Shown here piece by piece: positions 43,788 to 53,262 of a stretch of DNA of 64,000 nucleotides (the first letter of the stretch is position 1; each line of letters opens with the position of its first letter). The translations under genes were made by a program, and so were the position numbers. The DNA is from Microbacterium halotolerans. GTDB lineage: Bacteria > Actinomycetota > Actinomycetes > Actinomycetales > Microbacteriaceae. The stretch lies in assembly GCF_003569805.1 (NCBI RefSeq), contig NZ_KZ984051.1:971606-1035605 (forward strand), read 5' to 3'. The notes beneath the pieces were generated by a model, which was given only the letters and a program-made list of their open reading frames with translations, did not search any database and was not told where the DNA came from.

Positions 43788-46700
43788 GTGCCGAAGACAG
43801 TGTCGAAGAATCCGAGGCGCCTCGCGGGCAGTGCGGCCGTCGTGTCGACGCTGGTCCTGCTGATGTCGATGCTGGGCGTCTCTGCACCAGCATCCGCGGC
43901 GACGGACGACGGCACTCTTACGGTCAGCGTGTCGCGCACGTTCACCGAGACGGGTGCTGCCGATCCGACCCAGGACGTGCCGCAGCAGGGCATGGACGTC
44001 GTGGTCACCGATCCCGCGGGCAACTCGGTGTCGGGCACGACGGGAGCAGACGGTCTGTTCGTGCTCGCCCCGGATGCCTCTCTCGAGGACGGCATCTACC
44101 GAGTGGAGGTGACGATCCCGGCCGCCTACGACTACCTGGAACCAGCCTTCGCCTCGCTCGGCGGCGACTACGGTTCCCACGTCGGTTTCGTGGACGTCTC
44201 GGGCGGCACCGACGTCACCTACCGCACAGCCGTGTGGAACCCGTCCGACTACGTGCAGCCGGAGCCCGATCTGGCGCTGCCGTTCCAGGCGAACAGGAAC
44301 ACCACCACCTCCACGGACTCCTTGATCGAGTGGAGCGCCGACTCCCTCGACAACCGCGACCGCACGCCGACGAAGACGACGCTGAACACTCAGGGCGACA
44401 CCGGCACGACCTACGGGACGGCATACGACCGCGAGGGCCAGCGGGTGTTCGCCTCCGCGTACGCCAAGCGGCACACGGCGTACGGTCCCGGCGGATCCGG
44501 GGCGATCTACGTCACCGATCGCGTTGCCGGCACGACGTCGCTGTTCGCGACGCTCCCGGATCCCGGGGGCACGTTGCACGATGACGACGACCTGCGCCGC
44601 GACCCGGACTTCTTCGCGGCTCCCGGACGCGAGAGCCTCGGTGACATCGAGCTCTCCGAAGACGGCTCGACGCTCTGGGCCGTGAACATGAATGACAAGA
44701 AGCTCTACGGCCTCGACGCGGCCACCGGAGACATCACCAGCGACGAGCCGATCCCCGATCCCGGCTGTGTCGGGGGTGCATGGCACCCCATGGGCCTCGG
44801 CGTGCAGGACGGCAAGGTGTACGTCGGCGGCATCTGCGACGCCTTCGACTCGCAGCAGCGCAGCGATCTGATGGCTTCGGTGTACGAATCCGCCGACGGC
44901 ACGACGTTCTCCAAGGTGCTCGACCACACCCTCGACTTCCTGCGCGGGCGAGTCAACGACCCGGGCGTGGTCGATGTGAACACGCACTGGAATCCCTGGT
45001 ACGACGAGTACGACGAGAGCAAGTACTACTCGGCCTGGGTGCACGCCTTCCCCCAGCCGCTGCTGAGCGACATCGACTTCGACCGCGACGGATCCCTGCT
45101 GCTCGGCTTCCGCGACCGCTTCGGCGACCAGATCGGCTACGACGGGCTCGCACCCGACGGAGAGCACGAGGGCAACGGCAGCGCGGCGGCCGGAGACATC
45201 ATCATGGTGTGCCTCATCGACGGCAGCTATGTCTGGGAGGGCGAAGGCGCCTGCCCCAGCAACGTCGTTCCCGAGTACACGGGAGGTGCGGCGAACGGGC
45301 TGACCAGCGAATACTTCGTCGGAGAAAGCGTCCTCGGAGACCATCACCAGGAGCCCGGCATCGGCAGCGTGGCGCCGATCTTCCGCGAGAACGACGTGGT
45401 GATGACCGCCATCGACACGGGAAACGGCGCGTGGCAGCAGGGAGTGCAGTACCTCGACCTCGACGACGGCACCGGGATGTGGCGTCAGGACGGCCGCGGC
45501 AGTCTCGACCGTGGTCAGCGGCTCTCTTACGGCCCCTTGACCTTCGGCAAGGGGAACGGCCTCGGTGACCTCTCCATCCTCGCCGACCCCGCCCCGATCC
45601 AGATCGGCAACGTGGTCTGGTTCGACGAGGACAAGGACGGTGTGCAGGATCCGGATGAGGTGCCGCTGCCGAACGTCACGGTCGAGCTGCTCGCCGACGA
45701 CGGTGCGACGGTGCTCGCGACCACGACGACGGACGAGAACGGCGAGTACTATTTCTCGTCGCTCGACACTCCGCTCGCGCCCTACGGCGACTACCACGTC
45801 AGGTTCACACCGCCAGCGGACGGTGAGACGGCCTACCTCGGTCCGGATCTCGGAGAGGTGGATTGGGCCCGTCTGAGCTTCACGGATCAGGATCAGCTGG
45901 ACAACGACGCGATCGACTCGGACGCCTCGGTCGACACGGGCACGACCGGACTGATCACGATGGGGGCTCCCGGCGCCGATGATCACACGATCGACGCCGC
46001 CTTCATCCTCGAGCGGGAACCCGGGTACGAGCACGCCAAGACGAGCGACCCCGAAGGGGGGACCTCGGTCACCGGCGGCGACACGATCACCTACACGGTC
46101 ACCGGCTCGAACACCGGCGAACTCCCCCTCGAGGTCGACATCGTCGATGACATGACCGGTGTGCTCGCCGCCGGTGCCGAGCTCACAACTGGTCCGGATG
46201 CCGTCGTCTATCGCGAGGACGGTTCGACAGTCGACGGAACGCCCGGTGCGGATCTCTCCGGCCAGGATCTGACCTGGAGCGGTTCCGTACCGGCAGGCGG
46301 CCACGTCGAGGTGGTCTACACGGTCACCGTGGACGACGACGTCGCCCCCGGCACGATCTTCGAGAACCGGATGTCGTCCGTGGCGACGCCGCCTCCGGGA
46401 GACTGGCCCGATACGTTCGAGCCCGATCCCGTGGTCATCGAGCATCCGGTGCCAGGCTTCGAGCATGCGAAGACGAGCGATCCGGCATCCGGAACAGCCG
46501 TCACCGGCGGAGACGAGATCACCTACACGCTGACCGGTGAGAACACCGGGGCCACGTCGCTCGACGTGGTGATGAACGACGACCTGACGCAGGTGCTGAA
46601 CGCCGACGGGACCGAGATCGGAACGGTCACCGACGGCCCTGCGGCCGTGGTGTACGACACCGACGGGACACCGGCTGGTGGCACGGCGCCGGCTGCAGCG

Positions 46701-49691
46701 ATCGACGGCACCGAGTTGAGCTGGGCCGGTGAACTCGCCATCGGGCAGTACGTCGAGATCGTGTACACGGTCACGCTGAACCAGGACGTGCCAGGTGCGA
46801 CGGTGCTGCGAAACGGGTTGACCTCGACGGCGACGCCTCCCGATGACGACCCGATCACTCCGGACGAGGAGCACGTCGAGCACCCGACACCCGAGTATGC
46901 GCACTCGAAGACCTCGAACCCGGTATCGGGCACGGTGGTCTCTCCGGGTGACGAGATCGAGTACACGGTCACCGGGTACAACTCCGGCGCGACCGAGCTG
47001 AACGTGTCGATCGCCGACGACCTGACCGACGTGCTCGCGCACGCCGACCTGGTCGGCGAGGCCGCATACCGCGTGCTCGCGAGCGATGGCTCTGAGGTCA
47101 CCACCGGCACCGCCGACGTCACGGGCACCGACCTCGCATGGACGGGGACGCTGCAGCCGGGAGAGCGCGTCGAGATCGTGTACACCGTCGAGATCGCCGA
47201 GGAAACCGAGCCAGGGGCGATCGTGCGGAACACGATGACCTCGAACGCCGAGACCGACGACGGCGTCGAGCTGCCGGAGCCGCCGGAGGTCGTCACCGAG
47301 CACCCGATCGGCGGGTACACGCACAGCAAGACCAGCGATCCGGAAGCGGGAACCGCCGTGCGCGCCGGCGACGAGATCACGTACACCGTGACCGGGACCA
47401 ACACGGGCGGGGCGCGGCTCGAACCCGTGGTCATCACGGACGACCTCGGCGATGTGGCGCCCTTCGCCGCGCTGCCGGGCGGCGACGTGGCGGCGACGGT
47501 GTACGCCGGTGACGGCTCGGTCGTCTCGACGTCGACCGCCGACATCGCCGACGACGTGCTGACCTGGACCGGAGCGCTCGACGTCGGCGAGCACGTCGAG
47601 ATCGTCTACACGGTCACGGTGAACGAGGACGTGGTCGGCGAGCTCGTCAACCACCTCTCGTCGGAGGCGACTCCGGAAGGGGACGAGGATCCGATCACGC
47701 CGCCCGATGTGGAGATCGCGCATCCGATTCCCGGCTACGAGCATTCCAAGGCGAGCGATCCGGCATCCGGCACGCCCGTCGTCGCGGGAGACGAGATCAC
47801 GTACACGCTGACCGGAGAGAACACCGGAGCCGCCGTGCTCGACCCCGTCGCGATCCGCGACGACCTGAGCGGTGTGCTCGTCGACGGCGTGCAGCTGCTC
47901 GACGGGCCGGAGGCGACGGTCTTCGACGACGCGGGAGCCGAGGTCGCCGACGCCCCGGAGGCGGCAGTCGACGATGGCCAGCTGGCGTGGGACGGCGTGC
48001 TCGGCATCGGCGAGCGGGTCGAGATCGTCTACACCGTCGTGCTCACCGACGACGTCGAACCGGGAACGGTGCTCGTCAATGCGCTGACGTCGTCGGCGAC
48101 GGACCCGACGGGTGAGACGATCGAGCCGGAGGAGGAGACCGAGGAGCATCCGGTCCCCGGTCTCGACATCGTGAAGTTCGATGCGCGAGAGGGCGTGGAT
48201 GCTCCTGCGGATCCCGTCGACGGACCGAGCTCGCTCGGTACGACTCCGGGCGACTGGGAGGCGAACGCCGATGCGGACACCGCCTTCGACGCCGCACGGT
48301 ACGAGGTCGGCGATGACGGATCCACCGGGGCACAGCCGGTGGGGATGATCGTGACCAACACCGGTGCCGTCGAACTGACGAACGTCGTGGTCTCCGATGA
48401 GACGCTCGACGGGCCTGACATGACCGACGTGCGGTGCGACTTCTCGCCGCTGGGCGGGCCGGCGGACGGCACCGAATGGGCAGGACCATTCGAACCGGGC
48501 GATTCGTTCCGGTGCACGGGCATGCTCGAGCTGTCGGCGCCGCAGACGCACGCCGACCGGGCGACGGTCGACGCAGATGCGGTCGTCGAGCTGCCGGACG
48601 GCGAGACGGTCACGACCCCGCTGTCGGACACGGACGACTTCCACGTGCAGACGCCGACGGACAGCGGCGTGGACATCACCAAGCGCGACCAGGCGTCGGG
48701 CGAGGAAGCCGATACCACCGACGACGCACTGTTCGTGCCAGCCGGTGAGACCCGTACGATCGAGATGCCGGTCCGCAACACCGGAGTCGTGCCGCTGCAC
48801 CGCGTGGAGGTCGGCGATGTCACGGATGCGGGACCGAACGTGACGAACCTGCAGTGCACCTTCCCCGACGGCGAAACGGTCTCTGCCGACGCCGACGGCA
48901 TCGTGCGCTGGGAGGCCTCCTTCGGCGATCCGGGGGCGACATGGGATCCGGGTGTGGAGTTCGGCTGCACCGCCGAACTCACCGTGAACGCGGATGACCC
49001 GTGGCACGCCGACACCGTGTCCGTCACAGCGGAGACGCTCACCGGCGACCCGCTCACCGACGAGGATCCGTTCGTCGTCGGCGTGCCCGGCATCGACATC
49101 GTGAAGTTCGACGGGCGTTCGGACGCGCCGGCGAACCCTGTCGACGGGCCCTCGTCCGACGGCGCAACCCCGGGGGACTGGTCGCCGGCGGTGGACGCCG
49201 ACACGGCGGACGACGCCGTGCAGTACGGGCTCGACGGGGAGACGACCGGTGCGCAGCCGGTCACCATGATCGTCACCAACATCGGTGCCGTGCCGCTGAC
49301 GAACGTCAGCGTCTCGGATGAGACGATCTCCGGCCCGGACGTGATCGGCCTGACCTGCGACTTCTCCGAGCTGGGCGGTCCGGACACGGGGACGACCTGG
49401 GCCGGTCCGTTCCAGCCGGGCGACGCGTTCTCGTGCACCGGAGTCGTGGAGCTCGCCGCAGGCGAGGACCACGCCGACGTCGCCTCCGTCGAGGCCGACG
49501 CCGCGGTCATCGACGCGGAGGGCAACCGGACGACGATCACGCTGAGTGACAGCGACGAGTATCACGCCAGGGCGGCCTCCCTGGCCGTCACGGGCGGCCT
49601 CATCGTGGGCGTCCCCCTCGCCGTGATGCTGCTCCTCGCGGGCGGAGCGTTCGTCTTCGTCGCCGCACGCCGTCGCTCATCCGCGGTCTGA
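43788..49691 (+). CDS. Giant multidomain LAVTG-anchored surface protein
   Basis: 1967 residues. Signal peptide ends SAPASA. An N-terminal part (about 40-600) looks like a beta-propeller with Asp-rich loops. An SdrD-B-type domain follows at about 606-700 (GNVVWFDEDKDGVQDPDEV). Five tandem ~145-residue DUF11/DUF7927-like repeats start near 745, 890, 1035, 1175 and 1315, each opening with H(A/S)K(T/A)S(D/N)P and containing GDxITYTxTGxNTG. Three longer related modules begin DIVKFD/DITKRD (about 1458, 1626, 1767). The protein ends LAVTG (1932-1936), a hydrophobic helix and RRRSSAV. Such stalks extend adhesins or pilin-like proteins from the wall. Start GTG 43788 with AGAGG six bases upstream. It carries its own palindrome-type promoter. 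Confidence 0.9.
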   Translation: MPKTVSKNPRRLAGSAAVVSTLVLLMSMLGVSAPASAATDDGTLTVSVSRTFTETGAADPTQDVPQQGMDVVVTDPAGNSVSGTTGADGLFVLAPDASLEDGIYRVEVTIPAAYDYLEPAFASLGGDYGSHVGFVDVSGGTDVTYRTAVWNPSDYVQPEPDLALPFQANRNTTTSTDSLIEWSADSLDNRDRTPTKTTLNTQGDTGTTYGTAYDREGQRVFASAYAKRHTAYGPGGSGAIYVTDRVAGTTSLFATLPDPGGTLHDDDDLRRDPDFFAAPGRESLGDIELSEDGSTLWAVNMNDKKLYGLDAATGDITSDEPIPDPGCVGGAWHPMGLGVQDGKVYVGGICDAFDSQQRSDLMASVYESADGTTFSKVLDHTLDFLRGRVNDPGVVDVNTHWNPWYDEYDESKYYSAWVHAFPQPLLSDIDFDRDGSLLLGFRDRFGDQIGYDGLAPDGEHEGNGSAAAGDIIMVCLIDGSYVWEGEGACPSNVVPEYTGGAANGLTSEYFVGESVLGDHHQEPGIGSVAPIFRENDVVMTAIDTGNGAWQQGVQYLDLDDGTGMWRQDGRGSLDRGQRLSYGPLTFGKGNGLGDLSILADPAPIQIGNVVWFDEDKDGVQDPDEVPLPNVTVELLADDGATVLATTTTDENGEYYFSSLDTPLAPYGDYHVRFTPPADGETAYLGPDLGEVDWARLSFTDQDQLDNDAIDSDASVDTGTTGLITMGAPGADDHTIDAAFILEREPGYEHAKTSDPEGGTSVTGGDTITYTVTGSNTGELPLEVDIVDDMTGVLAAGAELTTGPDAVVYREDGSTVDGTPGADLSGQDLTWSGSVPAGGHVEVVYTVTVDDDVAPGTIFENRMSSVATPPPGDWPDTFEPDPVVIEHPVPGFEHAKTSDPASGTAVTGGDEITYTLTGENTGATSLDVVMNDDLTQVLNADGTEIGTVTDGPAAVVYDTDGTPAGGTAPAAAIDGTELSWAGELAIGQYVEIVYTVTLNQDVPGATVLRNGLTSTATPPDDDPITPDEEHVEHPTPEYAHSKTSNPVSGTVVSPGDEIEYTVTGYNSGATELNVSIADDLTDVLAHADLVGEAAYRVLASDGSEVTTGTADVTGTDLAWTGTLQPGERVEIVYTVEIAEETEPGAIVRNTMTSNAETDDGVELPEPPEVVTEHPIGGYTHSKTSDPEAGTAVRAGDEITYTVTGTNTGGARLEPVVITDDLGDVAPFAALPGGDVAATVYAGDGSVVSTSTADIADDVLTWTGALDVGEHVEIVYTVTVNEDVVGELVNHLSSEATPEGDEDPITPPDVEIAHPIPGYEHSKASDPASGTPVVAGDEITYTLTGENTGAAVLDPVAIRDDLSGVLVDGVQLLDGPEATVFDDAGAEVADAPEAAVDDGQLAWDGVLGIGERVEIVYTVVLTDDVEPGTVLVNALTSSATDPTGETIEPEEETEEHPVPGLDIVKFDAREGVDAPADPVDGPSSLGTTPGDWEANADADTAFDAARYEVGDDGSTGAQPVGMIVTNTGAVELTNVVVSDETLDGPDMTDVRCDFSPLGGPADGTEWAGPFEPGDSFRCTGMLELSAPQTHADRATVDADAVVELPDGETVTTPLSDTDDFHVQTPTDSGVDITKRDQASGEEADTTDDALFVPAGETRTIEMPVRNTGVVPLHRVEVGDVTDAGPNVTNLQCTFPDGETVSADADGIVRWEASFGDPGATWDPGVEFGCTAELTVNADDPWHADTVSVTAETLTGDPLTDEDPFVVGVPGIDIVKFDGRSDAPANPVDGPSSDGATPGDWSPAVDADTADDAVQYGLDGETTGAQPVTMIVTNIGAVPLTNVSVSDETISGPDVIGLTCDFSELGGPDTGTTWAGPFQPGDAFSCTGVVELAAGEDHADVASVEADAAVIDAEGNRTTITLSDSDEYHARAASLAVTGGLIVGVPLAVMLLLAGGAFVFVAARRRSSAV

Positions 49692-49707
49692 CCCCGCGTC
49701 GGGCTTG

Positions 49708-49775
49708 CGAGATGCGCCACTCTCGCCGAGATGCGCACTTCTGAACGTTGTTCTGTCGCAGAAGTGCGCATCTCG
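49708..49775 (+). repeat. 68-bp triple-word element, copy C
   Basis: Words at 49708-49717, 49727-49736 and inverted at 49766-49775, all perfect. It begins 16 nt after the stop of the giant surface protein, in the gene's direction. Confidence 0.9.
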
Positions 49776-49880
49776 CGGGCTGCATCTCACCCGGGTCAGC
49801 GGTGCCGTCGAGAGCGGGCCGCGACGCGACACCCGGTGCCGACCGGTGCGTGTGAGAGCATCCTGCCATAGGGTTCGAAC

Positions 49881-50738
49881 ATGCCCGAGTTCATCGATGA
49901 CCGCGGTGTCGTGATCGTCTACGACGTGTACGAGCCGCGCGCAGAGCCGCGCGGAGTGGTGCATCTCCTGCACGGCGTCGGCGATCATGCCGGACGGTAC
50001 GCGCACGTGATCGATGCGCTCACGGCGGCCGGATTCGTCGTCTACGCCGACGATCACCGCGGGCACGGCCGCACGGGCATGAAGCAGCACGGCTCGGCGG
50101 CGAAGCTCGGCAGGCTCGGCTCGGGAGGGCTGCGTGCGGCGCTCGCCGCTGTCGACCGGATGGGGCGGATCATCCGGACCCAGCGTGTCGGCCTTCCGCT
50201 CATCCTGCTGGGGCACTCCTGGGGCTCCTTCCTGGCGCAGATGCTGATCAACGACGACCCCCGCAGCTGTGAGGGTCTGATTCTCACCGGATCCGGGCTG
50301 CGGGTGTTCGGCGGGCTGAACGCAGGCGACCTGAACGCGCGGTGGCGGGGCCCCGGTGCAAACGGCATGGAGTGGGTCTCAACGGATGCCGAAGTGTCAC
50401 AAGGGTTCGTCGACGATCCGCTCACCAGCACGGAACCGCTGGCGAAGCTGTTCGGTCCGCTCGATACCCTGCGGCTCTACGGCCGTCCGCGCAAGGGGCT
50501 GGCGGACGATGCAGGCAGTGACTTTCCCGTTCTGCTCATGGTCGGCGGCGATGACCCCGTCGGCGGTCCGCGCTCGGTGCACCGGCTCGCGAAGGACTAC
50601 CGGGAGCGTGCGGGATTCCACGACGTCACGACCCTCGTCTACCCGGGCGCTCGCCATGAGATCTTCAACGACCACAGCTGGCCGCAGTCTCGCGCCGATC
50701 TCATCGCCTGGCTCGAGCGTCGCTACCCGGCGGCATGA
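49881..50738 (+). CDS. Alpha/beta hydrolase (serine aminopeptidase_S33 / monoacylglycerol-lipase-like)
   Basis: 285 residues. Nucleophile Ser113 in GHSWG, an oxyanion region HLLHGVGDHAGRY (28-40), DDHRGHGRT, the late acid in VGGDDPVG and catalytic His in YPGARHEIFND. This is the lysophospholipase/monoglyceride lipase layout; lipid ester hydrolysis is likely. No signal peptide, so cytoplasmic. It is followed 40 bp later by the lipoate ligase gene. Confidence 0.87.
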   Translation: MPEFIDDRGVVIVYDVYEPRAEPRGVVHLLHGVGDHAGRYAHVIDALTAAGFVVYADDHRGHGRTGMKQHGSAAKLGRLGSGGLRAALAAVDRMGRIIRTQRVGLPLILLGHSWGSFLAQMLINDDPRSCEGLILTGSGLRVFGGLNAGDLNARWRGPGANGMEWVSTDAEVSQGFVDDPLTSTEPLAKLFGPLDTLRLYGRPRKGLADDAGSDFPVLLMVGGDDPVGGPRSVHRLAKDYRERAGFHDVTTLVYPGARHEIFNDHSWPQSRADLIAWLERRYPAA

Positions 50739-50778
50739 GGCCGCGCCGCGTTCCCCGGGACGCGCGTAATCTGGAGGC

Positions 50779-51828
50779 ATGCACGGCGAATTCAAGGTGC
50801 CAGGCGGCAAGCTCGTCGTGGTGGACCTCGACGTTACTGACGGCAGGATCGCGGACTTCCACCTCGCGGGCGACTTCTTCCTCGAACCCGACGAAGCGCT
50901 GCTCGAGATCAACGCCGCGGTGAACGGCCTGTCGGAGAGCGCCGACGTGGCGCAGATCGCCGGGGCTGTGCGGGCCGCACTCCCCGAGGACGTGCAGATG
51001 CTCGGCTTCACTCCCGAGTCGGTCGGCACCGCTGTGCGCCGTGCGCTCGTCACGGCATCCGGATGGCGGGACTTCGAGTGGGAGGTCGTCGATGACCCCG
51101 CCGTCTCCCCGATGATGAATCTCGCTCTCGACGAGGTGCTCACCGAGCGGGTCGGCGACGGGCGTCGGAACCCGACGCTGCGCATCTGGGAATGGGACGA
51201 ATCGGCCGTGGTGATCGGCTCCTTCCAGTCGTACCGCAACGAGGTCGATCCGGATGGCGCCGCCGGGCACGGCTTCCAGGTCGTGCGGCGCATCTCCGGC
51301 GGTGGAGCGATGCTGATGGGCGCCGAGCAGATCATCACCTACTCGCTCTACGTGCCGTCGTCGCTCGTCGCGGGCCTCACGTTCGCCGACTCCTACGCGT
51401 TCCTCGACGACTGGGCGCTGCAGGCGCTGCACTCCGTCGGCATCGAGGCGAGCTATCAGGGCCTGAACGACATCACGAGCCCGCAGGGCAAGATCGGCGG
51501 CGCCGCGCAGAAGCGCCTCGCGAACGGCGGTGTGCTGCACCACGCGACCCTCAGCTACGACATCGACGGTCAGGTGATGACGGAGGTGCTCCGGATCGGC
51601 CGCGAGAAGCTCAGCGACAAGGGGACGACGTCTGCGGCGAAGCGAGTCGACCCCATCCGGAGCCAGACCGGTATGCCGCGCAGGGCGATCCTGGACGAGT
51701 TCATGAAGACGTTCCGCTCGTATACGGGCGCGACCGACGGATCCATCACCGCGGAGGAGTACGCCGCGGCTGAGGAACTGGTCCGCACCAAGTTCTCCAC
51801 GGAGCGCTGGCTGCACCGCGTCCCGTAG
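50779..51828 (+). CDS. lplA: Lipoate--protein ligase with N-terminal accessory domain
   Basis: 349 residues. The first ~90 residues correspond to the small lipoate-ligase accessory domain (usually C-terminal in E. coli LplA), here placed in front. The catalytic domain (about 100-349) shows RRISGGGAM (170-178) and Lys238 in GKIGGAAQKR, which attach activated lipoate to E2 and GcvH proteins. The circularly swapped order is known in actinobacteria and archaea. It acts in scavenging exogenous lipoate. Confidence 0.88.
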   Translation: MHGEFKVPGGKLVVVDLDVTDGRIADFHLAGDFFLEPDEALLEINAAVNGLSESADVAQIAGAVRAALPEDVQMLGFTPESVGTAVRRALVTASGWRDFEWEVVDDPAVSPMMNLALDEVLTERVGDGRRNPTLRIWEWDESAVVIGSFQSYRNEVDPDGAAGHGFQVVRRISGGGAMLMGAEQIITYSLYVPSSLVAGLTFADSYAFLDDWALQALHSVGIEASYQGLNDITSPQGKIGGAAQKRLANGGVLHHATLSYDIDGQVMTEVLRIGREKLSDKGTTSAAKRVDPIRSQTGMPRRAILDEFMKTFRSYTGATDGSITAEEYAAAEELVRTKFSTERWLHRVP

Positions 51829-52052
51829 CCGTGCTGCGGGGCACGGCGGTCAGCGAACGGACCGTTCCTGCTCGATCGGACCGGTTGCTCACGCACGGAA
51901 ACGGTCCGCTCGGAGAGGAAGGGCACGTCCGCGCGCGGGTTCGTCCGTCGTATTCCGTCTGCCGCATAGTCGATGCAGACGGTTCCGGATGCCGAGCAGA
52001 TGCCCAGCGTGCGATGCGTGCGTTTGTCGCAGGTCCGGGGCATGATTGACGC

Positions 52053-53213
52053 ATGTTCCGTAAGAAGCGACTGGCACCTCCCGCGCCGACGCGACAGGCG
52101 TCGGCCACGCCCAGCCGTGCCGGGGCCGCATGGTCCGACGGCCTGGGTATCCTGGCTATCCGATCCGTGCAGATCATCGCGGTCGTGCTCCTCCTCGGCG
52201 GAGCGATCTGGGGGCTGCGCTCCCTGACCCTCGTGGTCATCCCCGTGCTGCTGGCGATCGTGTTCGCCGCGGCGTTCGAGCCCGTGATGCGCTTGCTGCG
52301 TCGGGTGATGCCATCGGCACTGGCGACGGTGATCGTGCTGCTCGGGGTCGTCGGCGTGATCGGCGGCGTGGTCTGGCTGATGGTGCGGGCCGTCATCGCG
52401 GAGTGGCCGAAGCTCTACGAGAGCGCGGAACAGGGCATCGGTCAGATCATCGACTGGGTCGAGCAGCTCCCGTTCGACATCGACACGGCGCAGATCCAGG
52501 AGTGGTGGCAGACGGCACAGGACTTCGTGCTCAGCTCTCAGTTCGGCTCCGCACTCGGCAACGGTGCGATCGCAGGCGTCAGCGCCGTGGCGACCTTCCT
52601 GACCGGGCTCGTGCTGATGGTCGTGATCCTGTTCTTCTTCCTCAAGGACGGCCCCCAGATCTGGCAGTTCGCCATCCGTCCGTTCGAGGGCGAGTGGTAC
52701 GACCGGATGCAGCGAGTCGGCACCAAGGCCGTCAATACGATCGGCGCGTACGTACGCGGAACGGCGGCCGTCGCCGCCGTCGACGCGATCGGCATCGGCG
52801 TCGGCCTGTGGATCCTGGGCGTGCCGCTGTGGTTCCCGCTGATGCTCGTGGTGTTCCTGCTGGCGTTCATCCCGATCGTGGGCGCCACGCTCGCCGGCGT
52901 TCTCGGCGCGCTGGTGGCGCTGGTCGACGGCGGGATCGTGAAGGCGCTCATCGTGGTGGCGATCGTGGTTGCGGTGAACCAGCTCGAGGGCAACTTCCTG
53001 CAGCCGGTCCTGATGGGCAAGGCACTGAAGCTGCACGCACTGGCGATCCTGATCGCACTGACCATCGGCACCGTGCTCGCCGGCATCCTCGGCGCCATCC
53101 TCGCCGTGCCGATCGCTGCCGTGATCTGGGGCGTCATCCAGGTGTGGGACGGCCCGAACCAGCCGGCCAAGTGGGCCATGAAGAAGAAGCGCACAGCGGA
53201 CGTCGAAGCATAG
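52053..53213 (+). CDS. AI-2E family transporter (PerM/TqsA-like)
   Basis: 386 residues with about eight membrane helices in the AI-2E arrangement: a helical hairpin near the N terminus, a soluble segment (about 125-165), and the conserved block FLLAFIPIVGATLAGVLGAL followed by NQLEGNFLQPVLMGKALKLH. Family members are exporters or ion antiporters; the substrate is unknown. The 224-bp gap upstream has no supported gene. A loose 13-bp stem (51854-51866 with 51900-51912) may end the lplA transcript. Confidence 0.87.
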   Translation: MFRKKRLAPPAPTRQASATPSRAGAAWSDGLGILAIRSVQIIAVVLLLGGAIWGLRSLTLVVIPVLLAIVFAAAFEPVMRLLRRVMPSALATVIVLLGVVGVIGGVVWLMVRAVIAEWPKLYESAEQGIGQIIDWVEQLPFDIDTAQIQEWWQTAQDFVLSSQFGSALGNGAIAGVSAVATFLTGLVLMVVILFFFLKDGPQIWQFAIRPFEGEWYDRMQRVGTKAVNTIGAYVRGTAAVAAVDAIGIGVGLWILGVPLWFPLMLVVFLLAFIPIVGATLAGVLGALVALVDGGIVKALIVVAIVVAVNQLEGNFLQPVLMGKALKLHALAILIALTIGTVLAGILGAILAVPIAAVIWGVIQVWDGPNQPAKWAMKKKRTADVEA

Positions 53214-53262
53214 GGCGTTCAGTCGCCTTGCGAGGCAGGGCGCAGAAGGTGCGTAGGCGCGC

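Noticed and set aside
43767..49565. Very long open frame on the minus strand opposite the giant surface protein.
   Set aside because: It mirrors the repetitive plus-strand gene, is rich in Arg, Gly, Val and His without any domain, signal or ribosome site. High GC and biased codon use explain the lack of stops.
51854..51912. Loose inverted repeat after lplA as a terminator.
   Set aside because: A 13-bp stem with a mismatch and a 33-nt loop is too weak to list as its own feature; mentioned only in the neighbouring gene.
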